Positions 1 to 5,093 of a stretch of 5,093 nucleotides of DNA are shown piece by piece (position 1 is the stretch's first letter; every line of letters starts with the position of its first letter). The position numbers were made by a program, and so were the translations under genes. The stretch comes from Deltaproteobacteria bacterium. Lineage in GTDB: Bacteria; Myxococcota_A; UBA9160. The stretch lies in assembly GCA_003520425.1 (NCBI GenBank), contig DOUU01000084.1, forward strand, positions 17,693 to 22,785. The letters are read 5' to 3'. The notes under the pieces were generated by a model. It saw nothing but the letters and a program-made list of their open reading frames with translations. It was not told the origin of the DNA and did not search any database.

Positions 1-1035
1 GGCCGGCAGGGCGACCCGGGATCCTCCCGCTTCTTCCTCTCCCTGGAGGATGATCTCATGCGCATCTTCGGGGGGGACCGGCTCACGACTTGGATGGAGC
101 GCTTCGGGCTCCAGGAGGGCGAGGCGATCGAGCATCGCTTCGTGACGCGCGCCATCGAGAACGCCCAGAAGAAGGTGGAGGCTCGCAACTTCGACGCGCG
201 GAAGCATCTGCTCGACTACGACGACGTCATGAACAAGCAGCGCCAAGCCTTCTACGGCCGGCGTCGCGAAGTGCTCGGCCGCGACGATGTGCACGACGAG
301 GTGCTGGACATGACCGAGGGCGCCATCGTGTCGCTCCTCGCCAGCCACCTGCCGGAAAAGGGCGACGTGGAGCCCGAGCAGATCGAGAGGCTTGCCCAGT
401 CCCTCGAGACGCTCTTCGGTGTCAAGTTTGACCCGCGGGAGCCGGTCTTCTCGGAGGCGCTCGCGAGCGGCGATCGCGACCGCGTGGGTCACCTCATCCT
501 CGACCGGCTGAAGGCGTTCCTTGCGGAAAAGGAACGCCACTGGGACGAGGTGGCAGAGAAGTACGCCTCGCTCGGCTACCCGCGCTTCCGTGAGCTTGAA
601 AAGGGCATTCTGCTCGACACCCTCGACAAGCAGTGGAAGGACCACCTGCTCAGCATGGACGGCCTGCGCGAGGGCATTGGCCTGCGCGGCTATGCGCAGC
701 GCGATCCCAAGGTCGAATACCAGCGCGAGGGCTACGAGCTCTTCGCGGAACTCGACGACCGGGTGGATTCGCTCGTTCTCGAAAGGGTCTTCAAGGTGGT
801 GATCCGGGAACCCCAGCTCGCGACCGCGCCTGCGGTGGCTGCCCCGCGGACCGACGCGTCCGGGCCCCCCGCCCCGTCCGGCAGTGTCCTGGAGCGCCGC
901 CCGGCCGCGGCTCCCTCCCCCAGGCCGGCGCTGGCTCAAGGCGCACACAGCGGCCCCATTCCCAAAGTGGGCCGAAATGAGCCTTGTCCCTGCGGCAGCG
1001 GTCGGAAATACAAGAAGTGTCACGGAGCGGCGTAG
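1..1035 (+). CDS. secA: SecA, preprotein translocase ATPase subunit (C-terminal part, 5' truncated by window)
   Basis: SecA is the cytosolic motor that uses ATP to push unfolded preproteins through the SecYEG channel. The reading frame is open from base 1, so the gene enters from the left; 344 residues are visible, a little over a third of a typical SecA of about 900 residues. The first residues, [20 protein letters not shown], are the end of helicase motif VI in the second nucleotide-binding fold. Next come the conserved EAIEH and [19 protein letters not shown] stretches of the helical scaffold. [20 protein letters not shown] (about residues 208-227), followed by [17 protein letters not shown], is the two-helix finger that touches the substrate. 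A Pro/Ala/Arg-rich linker (about 270-318) leads to the terminal SEC-C motif [20 protein letters not shown], with zinc ligands Cys329, Cys331, Cys340 and His341; in the family this tail binds SecB and ribosomes. The motor domain lies outside the window. The 3' end overlaps argJ. Confidence 0.98.
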   Translation, partial: GRQGDPGSSRFFLSLEDDLMRIFGGDRLTTWMERFGLQEGEAIEHRFVTRAIENAQKKVEARNFDARKHLLDYDDVMNKQRQAFYGRRREVLGRDDVHDEVLDMTEGAIVSLLASHLPEKGDVEPEQIERLAQSLETLFGVKFDPREPVFSEALASGDRDRVGHLILDRLKAFLAEKERHWDEVAEKYASLGYPRFRELEKGILLDTLDKQWKDHLLSMDGLREGIGLRGYAQRDPKVEYQREGYELFAELDDRVDSLVLERVFKVVIREPQLATAPAVAAPRTDASGPPAPSGSVLERRPAAAPSPRPALAQGAHSGPIPKVGRNEPCPCGSGRKYKKCHGAA

Positions 1036-2213
1036 CCGTCCCTGGGTTCCGTGCGAGTGGAGTTCGCTGCGGCATCAAAGAACGCGGCCTTGACGTCGCC
1101 CTTCTCGTGAGTGATGTGCCTGCGGCGGCCGCGGGCGTCTTCACGCGCTCGACGGTGGTCGGTGCACCGGTCACGATCAACCGCACCCGCATTCGCTCGG
1201 GCCGCGGCCGTGCCATCATCGCCAACAGCGGCTGCTCCAATGTGGCCATGGGAGCGCGCGGCCTGCGCGACGCCCGCGAGATGGGTGCGCTCGCAGCGCG
1301 CGTCCTCGGCTGCGCCGAGGAGGAGGTATTCCTCGCTTCGACCGGCGTGATCGGCGAGCCCCTGCCCATGGCCAAACTGAAAGAGGGCATCGTGCGGGCG
1401 GGCGAGGCCCTCGCCCCCGACGGACTCGGCGATGCCGCAGCCGCCATCATGACCACCGACACGGTTCCAAAGCTCGCGGCCACCCGCACACGGGTCGGCG
1501 GCCGGACGGTGAGCGTGGCCGGCATCGCCAAGGGATCGGGCATGATCGAGCCGCACATGGCCACCATGCTTGCCTTCGTGCTGACCGATGCGGCGGTTGC
1601 GCCGCCCTACCTGCGCCAGGCCTTGCGCAGCGCGGCCGACGGGAGCTTCAATCGCGTGACGGTCGACGGAGAAGCGTCGACGAGCGATACCGCGCTCCTG
1701 CTCGCGAACGGCATGGCCGAAAACCCGCGATTGCGCTCCGCCTCGAGCCCCGGCGCGCAAGCCTTCAGCGGCGCGCTGCGCGAGGTCTGCCAGGAGCTGG
1801 CCAGGGCCATCGCCCGGGACGGAGAGGGCGCGACAAAGCTCGTGACCGTGCGGATTCGGGGTGCCCGCAACGGGGAGGAGGCAATGCGCGCCGCCAGGCG
1901 CGTCGCGAACTCGGTCCTGGTGAAGACGGCCCTGTTCGGAGGCGACGCCAACTGGGGGCGCATTCTCCAGACCGTCGGTGCGGCCGAGGTGCGGATCAAC
2001 CTGGCCCGGGCCGAGGTCTCCCTTGCGGGCGTGCGCGTCTTTCACAAAGGTGCCTCGGCGGGGGCCGCGGCCCGGCAACGCGCACAGGAGAGGCTCCGCT
2101 CCAAGGAAGTTGAGCTGGAGGTCGATCTCGCCGCGGGCCGGGGGGAAGCCCTCGTGTGGACCTGCGACCTCTCGTACGACTACGTACGGATCAACGCGGA
2201 GTACCGCACCTGA
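1017..2213 (+). CDS. argJ: ArgJ, glutamate N-acetyltransferase / ornithine acetyltransferase
   Basis: ArgJ moves the acetyl group from N-acetylornithine to glutamate, the recycling step of arginine biosynthesis (EC 2.3.1.35). Some members also use acetyl-CoA (EC 2.3.1.1); the sequence does not decide this. The GTG start gives 398 residues, a normal family length. Visible features in order: [12 protein letters not shown] and [12 protein letters not shown] near the N-terminus; STGVIG at 108-113, whose Thr-Gly forms the oxyanion hole; [14 protein letters not shown], in which Thr183 (codon 1563-1565) should be the nucleophile freed by self-cleavage between Ala182 and Thr183; [17 protein letters not shown] with catalytic Glu270; [12 protein letters not shown]; and the conserved C-terminal NAEYRT. 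GTG 1017 was chosen because it lies about nine residues before the conserved GFRASG block, as in other ArgJ proteins, and has a GGAA nine bases upstream. TTG 984 in the same frame (409 residues) is the alternative. The 19-base overlap with secA suggests translational coupling. One oddity is [10 protein letters not shown] where many ArgJ have NSGNANACTG. Confidence 0.96.
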   Translation: MSRSGVAVPGFRASGVRCGIKERGLDVALLVSDVPAAAAGVFTRSTVVGAPVTINRTRIRSGRGRAIIANSGCSNVAMGARGLRDAREMGALAARVLGCAEEEVFLASTGVIGEPLPMAKLKEGIVRAGEALAPDGLGDAAAAIMTTDTVPKLAATRTRVGGRTVSVAGIAKGSGMIEPHMATMLAFVLTDAAVAPPYLRQALRSAADGSFNRVTVDGEASTSDTALLLANGMAENPRLRSASSPGAQAFSGALREVCQELARAIARDGEGATKLVTVRIRGARNGEEAMRAARRVANSVLVKTALFGGDANWGRILQTVGAAEVRINLARAEVSLAGVRVFHKGASAGAAARQRAQERLRSKEVELEVDLAAGRGEALVWTCDLSYDYVRINAEYRT

Positions 2214-2378
2214 CCGGCTAGTGCTCGGGCCCGCTCTCTGCTATCCCCTCGCCACTTCACACGTTCCGGACCGCCCGTGCGGTGTCGGCCCGCGGAGCTC
2301 GGATTTGGATCCGCTCCGCGCGGGTCGACTTCGGGAATTTCGGCCGGGGCGGAGGCCAAACCGCGAAGGAGCCCTTCC
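2214..2378 (+). promoter_or_regulatory. argJ-rpsB intergenic region, putative structured rpsB leader
   Basis: This 165-base gap has no convincing gene and no intrinsic terminator for argJ. Three hairpins can be drawn one after another. The first is ACCGC-CCGT-GCGGT (2270-2283), extended by CCG/CGG at 2266-2268 and 2286-2288. The second is CGCGGAGC/GCTCCGCG (2291-2298 with 2313-2320), continued inward past a two-base bulge by GGAT/ATCC around a TTGG loop, and outward by two pairs. The third is TTT-GGCC (2338-2345, bulged C) with GGCCAAA (2354-2360). The last ends five bases before the Shine-Dalgarno. In E. coli, S2 represses its own operon through the rpsB leader, so a similar role is plausible here, but I recognise no known leader motif. 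The best -35-like hexamer, TTCACA at 2256-2261, has no good -10 partner, so I cannot place a promoter. Confidence 0.4.
2366..2371 (+). promoter_or_regulatory. Shine-Dalgarno site of rpsB
   Basis: AAGGAG lies seven bases before ATG 2379. It fixes the S2 start and rules out the in-frame upstream GTG at 2277, even though the frame is open from there. Confidence 0.85.
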
Positions 2379-3344
2379 ATGTCCGAAACCACCCCCGGCC
2401 CCCAGGCCGGAGCGGCCGCTCTTATCGACGACCGCAGCCTGACCTTGCGATCCCTGCTCGAGGCCGGAGTCCACTTCGGTCACCAGACCCGGCGCTGGAA
2501 CCCGCGGATGAAGGAATACATCTACGGGGAGCGCCAGGGCATCCATATTCTGGACCTCGACCAAACCCTCGCCCAGTTCGAGGAAAGCCTTGAATTCCTT
2601 CGCGATACGGCGGCCGCGGGAGGCAAGGTGCTGTTCGTCGGCACAAAGCGACAGGCCGCGCCCTCGATCCAGCTCGAAGCCCAGCGCTCCGGCCAGTACT
2701 ACGTGAACAACCGCTGGCTCGGCGGGATGCTGACGAACTTCCGGACGGTCAAAAAGTCCGTCGAGCGCTTCAAGGAGCTGAAGGCCATCGTGGAGGACGA
2801 GGCCAAGGCCGCCGAGATCTCAAAGCGGGATCGTGCCCACATGCAGCGCGAGGTCGAGAAGTACCGCCGTTCCCTTGAAGGGATCCAAGAGATGTCCCGG
2901 CTCCCGGATGCGCTCTTTGTGATCGACGTCTCGGTCGAGCACATCGCCATCTCAGAGTCGCGGCGCCTTGGGATTCCGATCGTTGCGGTGGTCGATACCA
3001 ACTGCAGCCCCGAGGGCATCGACTTCGTCATCCCCGGCAACGATGACGCGATCCGCGCCATCCAGCTCTACTGCGCGCGTGTTGCGGACGCGTGCCTCGA
3101 AGGGGCTCGGATCCATCAGGAGCGCCTCCAAGCGGAGGGCAGCCAGGAGGTTGGCCGGGGTCCCGAACGGGAGGTCGCGGCACCTTCGACCGGTCGCGTG
3201 GTGGTGGAGATCAAGCACCCGCCGCGCCGGGGACGGGGTGGCACCCATTCAGCGGGTGGCCCTCGGGGCGGGCGCGGCCGCGCCGGAGGCGGAGAGCCGG
3301 CGGGCTCGCCCGAGGACGCCGGCGACGGGGCGGGAACCGCCTAG
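2379..3344 (+). CDS. rpsB: 30S ribosomal protein S2, with extended N- and C-termini
   Basis: S2 is a late-assembling protein of the small ribosomal subunit, placed near the mRNA exit region, and it helps S1 bind. The product has 321 residues, against 241 in E. coli. The conserved core runs from LEAGVHFGHQTRRWNPRM (about 27-44) through FVGTKRQA (87-94), NNRWLGGMLTNFRTVKKS (110-127), a helical coiled-coil insert (about 125-172), the second S2 family signature PDALFVIDVSVEHIA (176-190), VAVVDTNCSP and IDFVIPGNDDAIRAI (214-228). Relative to E. coli there are about 17 extra N-terminal residues. The C-terminus adds about 75 residues: a mixed segment, then a Gly/Arg-rich stretch (about 282-306, with RGRGG and PRGGRGRAGGG), then a short acidic end. 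The ATG has a well-spaced Shine-Dalgarno. It heads the rpsB-tsf-pyrH-frr block. Confidence 0.98.
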   Translation: MSETTPGPQAGAAALIDDRSLTLRSLLEAGVHFGHQTRRWNPRMKEYIYGERQGIHILDLDQTLAQFEESLEFLRDTAAAGGKVLFVGTKRQAAPSIQLEAQRSGQYYVNNRWLGGMLTNFRTVKKSVERFKELKAIVEDEAKAAEISKRDRAHMQREVEKYRRSLEGIQEMSRLPDALFVIDVSVEHIAISESRRLGIPIVAVVDTNCSPEGIDFVIPGNDDAIRAIQLYCARVADACLEGARIHQERLQAEGSQEVGRGPEREVAAPSTGRVVVEIKHPPRRGRGGTHSAGGPRGGRGRAGGGEPAGSPEDAGDGAGTA

Positions 3345-3429
3345 CGGAAGGCGCGTTCCGGCGCCTTGCAACCAAACCAAAAAAAGCTTGGGCAACGCAG
3401 TAAAAAGAGCGTAGAGCGAGGAGGCGGGG
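3345..3429 (+). promoter_or_regulatory. rpsB-tsf spacer with perfect hairpin and A-rich stretch
   Basis: Just after the rpsB stop, AAGGCGC (3348-3354) and GCGCCTT (3361-3367) form a perfect seven-pair stem with a six-base loop. It is followed by A-rich sequence, including seven consecutive A (3379-3385) and five at 3402-3406, not by a T run, so it is not a standard intrinsic terminator. It could tune the amount of tsf relative to rpsB by pausing or by protecting mRNA ends. The A-rich part could be an unstructured translation enhancer or the upstream element of an internal promoter; the best hexamers there, TTGGGC (3388-3393) and TAGAGC (3412-3417), are poor matches. Confidence 0.35.
3419..3424 (+). 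promoter_or_regulatory. Shine-Dalgarno site of tsf
   Basis: AGGAGG lies five bases before GTG 3430. This strong match, together with the EF-Ts N-terminal sequence that follows, fixes the non-ATG start. Confidence 0.88.
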
Positions 3430-4305
3430 GTGGCCGAGATTTCGGCAGCGGACGTGAAGGCCCTGCGAGACCAGACGGGCGCGGGCATGATGGATTGCAA
3501 GCGTGCTCTCGCCGATTCGAGCGGCGACGTGGCGAAGGCTGGGGAGCTCTTGCGGGAGCGCGGCCTTGCGAAGGCCGTGAAGCGGGAAGGACGCGCCACC
3601 AGCGAGGGTTCGGTGGCCCTCGCGGTCAAGGGAGCCGCCGGGGCGCTTGTCGAGCTTGCCTGTGAGACCGACTTCGTCGCGAAGACCGACGACTTCCAGA
3701 AGCTCGTGACGGAGCTCGCGCAAGTCGCGGCCGCCGATCCGAAGCTCGACCGCGCGGAGCTCCTGCTCGAGGCGCAGGTGGGGGGCGAGAAGGTCCGTGA
3801 TCGGATCTCTGCGGCGGTGGCGAAGCTCGGCGAAAACGTGGTGCTTCGCCGCGTCCAGCGCATCGTGCTCGAGGGCCAAGGCACAATCGGCGCCTATGTG
3901 CACGCAGGCGGGAAGCTCGGCGTTCTCGTGGGCCTGCGCACCACGGCGAAGGGTCCAGGTCTTGAAGCGCTCGCCAAGGATCTCGCCATGCACGTCGCGG
4001 CAGCCGATCCTTCCCCTTTGGCCGTGGAACGGGGGGGCCTCGCCCCTGATGTGCTCGAGCGAGAGCACCGAATCTTCCGGTCGCAGGTCGAACAGAGCGG
4101 CAAGCCCGAGAAGCTCTGGGACAAGATCGTGGAAGGTCGGATCGGAAAGTTCTACGCGGAGGTGTGCCTTGTGCAGCAGCCCTTCGTGAAGAATCCGGAT
4201 CAGACCGTGGGCCAGCTGCTGCGCGAAGCGAGCCAGAAGCTCGGGGCGCCCGTCGAGGTCACCGGCTTTGTCCGCTTCAAGCTAGGAGAGGCGAGTCCCT
4301 CGTGA
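3430..4305 (+). CDS. tsf: Elongation factor Ts (EF-Ts)
   Basis: EF-Ts is the guanine nucleotide exchange factor that releases GDP from EF-Tu, so that EF-Tu can bind GTP and aminoacyl-tRNA again. The product has 291 residues (E. coli 283). It starts with GTG and the typical N-terminal domain [19 protein letters not shown] (about 9-27), a UBA-like fold that contacts EF-Tu. Next is the family signature [16 protein letters not shown] (75-90), whose TDFV motif (80-83 is TDFV with its preceding Glu at 79) reaches into EF-Tu to disturb Mg2+ and nucleotide binding. A core region follows with [15 protein letters not shown] (153-167) and [10 protein letters not shown] (185-194). [16 protein letters not shown] (241-256) and the terminal [11 protein letters not shown] (277-287) match the end of the second core subdomain. 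It appears full length. Its stop overlaps the pyrH start, indicating one transcript and coupled translation. Confidence 0.98.
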   Translation: MAEISAADVKALRDQTGAGMMDCKRALADSSGDVAKAGELLRERGLAKAVKREGRATSEGSVALAVKGAAGALVELACETDFVAKTDDFQKLVTELAQVAAADPKLDRAELLLEAQVGGEKVRDRISAAVAKLGENVVLRRVQRIVLEGQGTIGAYVHAGGKLGVLVGLRTTAKGPGLEALAKDLAMHVAAADPSPLAVERGGLAPDVLEREHRIFRSQVEQSGKPEKLWDKIVEGRIGKFYAEVCLVQQPFVKNPDQTVGQLLREASQKLGAPVEVTGFVRFKLGEASPS

Positions 4306-5018
4306 AGGCGGCCTTCGGGCGGATCGTTCTCAAACTCTCCGGCGAGCGCCTTGCCGGCGACAATGGCTTCGGCATCAGCACGAGCGTCCTGCGACAGATC
4401 GCAGCGGAGATCCGCGAGGTCCACGAGCTCGGGCCGCAGATCGGAATCGTGATCGGCGGGGGCAACGTGATCCGCGGAATGAATGCAGCCGCGCAGGGCC
4501 TTGACCGCGCGAGCGCAGACTACATGGGAATGATGGCCAGCGCGATCAACGCCCTCGCGCTCCAAGACGCCCTTGAGAAGGAAGGACTGCAGACCCGGGT
4601 GCTGACCGCCCTTGAGATCAAGGAGGTCGCCGAGCCGTACATTCGCCGCCGCGCAGTTCGCCACCTGGAGAAGGGCCGGGTCGTCATCTTTGCGGCGGGA
4701 ACGGGCAATCCCTACTTCAGCACCGACACCGCCGCAGCGCTTCGCGCCGCCGAGATTCACGCCGACGTGATCCTGATGGCCAAGCACGGAGTCGATGGGG
4801 TCTACGACGCCGACCCGCGCACGCATCCGGAAGCCAAGCGCTATGAGCGGGTCAGCTACGACGAAGCCATCCGAAAGAATCTTCGGGTGATGGACCAGAC
4901 GGCCATTGCGCTCTGCCGCGAGAACCGGCTGCCCATCATCGTGTTCGATACCGCGGTTCCCGGCAATCTTCGCAAGGTCGTGCTGGGCGAGACCGTGGGG
5001 ACACGCGTCGGAGAGTGA
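4302..5018 (+). CDS. pyrH: UMP kinase (uridylate kinase)
   Basis: PyrH phosphorylates UMP to UDP with ATP (EC 2.7.4.22), an early shared step in making UTP and CTP. The product has 238 residues (E. coli 241) and belongs to the amino acid kinase superfamily, unrelated to eukaryotic UMP/CMP kinases. Visible motifs: RIVLKLSGE (7-15), the phosphate-binding Lys/Ser-Gly start; [14 protein letters not shown] (47-60), the Gly-rich loop with the Arg that in the family takes part in allosteric control; [20 protein letters not shown] (73-92); [19 protein letters not shown] (131-149), the UMP-binding segment; [12 protein letters not shown] (161-172), the ATP-site segment; and [20 protein letters not shown]. 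The GTG start at 4302 shares four bases (GTGA) with the tsf stop. An AGGAG at 4284-4288 lies 13 bases upstream, rather far, with further purine-rich sequence closer, so initiation probably depends on coupling to tsf. Confidence 0.98.
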   Translation: MKAAFGRIVLKLSGERLAGDNGFGISTSVLRQIAAEIREVHELGPQIGIVIGGGNVIRGMNAAAQGLDRASADYMGMMASAINALALQDALEKEGLQTRVLTALEIKEVAEPYIRRRAVRHLEKGRVVIFAAGTGNPYFSTDTAAALRAAEIHADVILMAKHGVDGVYDADPRTHPEAKRYERVSYDEAIRKNLRVMDQTAIALCRENRLPIIVFDTAVPGNLRKVVLGETVGTRVGE

Positions 5019-5020
5019 CG

Positions 5021-5025
5021 GGAGG
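5021..5025 (+). promoter_or_regulatory. Shine-Dalgarno site of frr
   Basis: GGAGG, within the purine run GGAGGAGAGG, lies nine bases before ATG 5035 and directly after the pyrH stop. It supports the start of the truncated frr. Confidence 0.75.
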
Positions 5026-5034
5026 AGAGGGGCC

Positions 5035-5093
5035 ATGGCTGCCGACGACAGCGCGACGGTCATCGAGGATGCGAAGGAGTCGATGGAGAAATC
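5035..5093 (+). CDS. frr: Ribosome recycling factor (N-terminal fragment, 3' truncated by window)
   Basis: Only the first 19 full codons are visible, reading MAADDSATVIEDAKESMEK. Ribosome recycling factor works with EF-G to split the post-termination ribosome. The assignment rests on position, 16 bases after pyrH in the conserved rpsB-tsf-pyrH-frr order, on a good Shine-Dalgarno, and on the charged pattern around DAKESMEK, which fits the first helix of the family (typically a KEAEERMEK-like sequence). The sequence alone would be too short to identify it, and the rest of the gene lies outside the window. Confidence 0.85.
   Translation, partial: MAADDSATVIEDAKESMEK

Noticed and set aside
984..1016. 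TTG 984 as the argJ start
   Set aside because: It would add 11 residues without family similarity, has no Shine-Dalgarno, and lies deeper inside secA; GTG 1017 fits the usual ArgJ N-terminus better. It is kept only as an alternative.
791..1567. 258-codon minus-strand frame opposite the secA-argJ junction
   Set aside because: Ser/Ala/Pro/Arg-rich composition typical of an antisense shadow; overlaps two real genes.
1020..2078. 352-codon open frame on the minus strand opposite argJ
   Set aside because: Long antisense open frames are expected in GC-rich coding DNA. Its protein has no recognisable family motif, whereas argJ on the + strand is unmistakable.
2256..2285. Sigma-70-type promoter for rpsB starting with TTCACA
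   Set aside because: The -35-like hexamer is good, but no acceptable -10 occurs at 16-18 bases spacing (the sequence there is GCGGTG-like).
2277..2378. Upstream in-frame GTG extension of rpsB
   Set aside because: The translated stretch does not look like S2, and a strong Shine-Dalgarno marks ATG 2379.
1978..2442. 154-codon + strand frame across the argJ end and rpsB start
   Set aside because: Out of frame with both genes; Arg/Pro/Ser-rich translation typical of a frame shadow.
3348..3367. Intrinsic terminator after rpsB
   Set aside because: The stem is perfect, but it is followed by C/A-rich sequence rather than a T run; read on the minus strand the T run precedes the stem, so it does not terminate there either.
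3211..4068. 285-codon open frame on the minus strand across the rpsB end and tsf
   Set aside because: Shadow of the strongly supported EF-Ts gene; low-complexity Arg/Ala/Pro-rich translation.
4164..4301. Upstream in-frame ATG extension of pyrH
   Set aside because: It would lie entirely within the conserved C-terminus of tsf, and its Arg/Ala-rich translation is unlike UMP kinase.
4200..5063. 287-codon open frame on the minus strand opposite pyrH
   Set aside because: Shadow of pyrH codon bias; no family motif, and it spans the ends of three genes.

Overview
The window is a GC-rich bacterial chromosomal segment with five genes and the start of a sixth, all on the + strand: the 3' end of secA, argJ, rpsB, tsf, pyrH and the first codons of frr. 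The block rpsB-tsf-pyrH-frr (ribosomal protein S2, elongation factor Ts, UMP kinase, ribosome recycling factor) is one of the most widely conserved gene orders in bacteria. The placement of argJ directly after secA resembles an arrangement I recall from Geobacter and other members of the former Deltaproteobacteria. With the high GC content, this hints at that broad group (Myxococcota, Desulfobacterota or a related uncultured lineage). The taxonomic call is an inference from memory and is weak.

Layout: 1-1035 encodes the C-terminal 344 residues of SecA, ending in an intact zinc-binding SEC-C motif. argJ (best start GTG 1017) overlaps the last 19 bases of secA and runs to 2213. A 165-base gap (2214-2378) has no gene or clear terminator, but its 3' part can fold into three consecutive hairpins that end just before the rpsB Shine-Dalgarno; it may be a ribosomal-protein leader. 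rpsB (2379-3344) encodes an S2 with a short N-terminal extension and a roughly 75-residue Gly/Arg-rich C-terminal tail. An 85-base gap with a perfect hairpin and an unusually A-rich stretch separates it from tsf (GTG 3430). pyrH starts with a GTG that overlaps the tsf stop by four bases, and frr begins 16 bases after pyrH.

Together these are housekeeping functions: protein export, arginine biosynthesis by the cyclic acetyl route, the small ribosomal subunit, EF-Tu recycling, pyrimidine nucleotide supply and ribosome recycling. Three of the five genes whose starts are visible use GTG (argJ, tsf, pyrH). I found no mobile element, CRISPR array, tRNA, rRNA or defence gene, and no sign of a previously undescribed system. 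What deserves a second look is the structured rpsB leader, the S2 tail, the rpsB-tsf spacer and the argJ/secA overlap.
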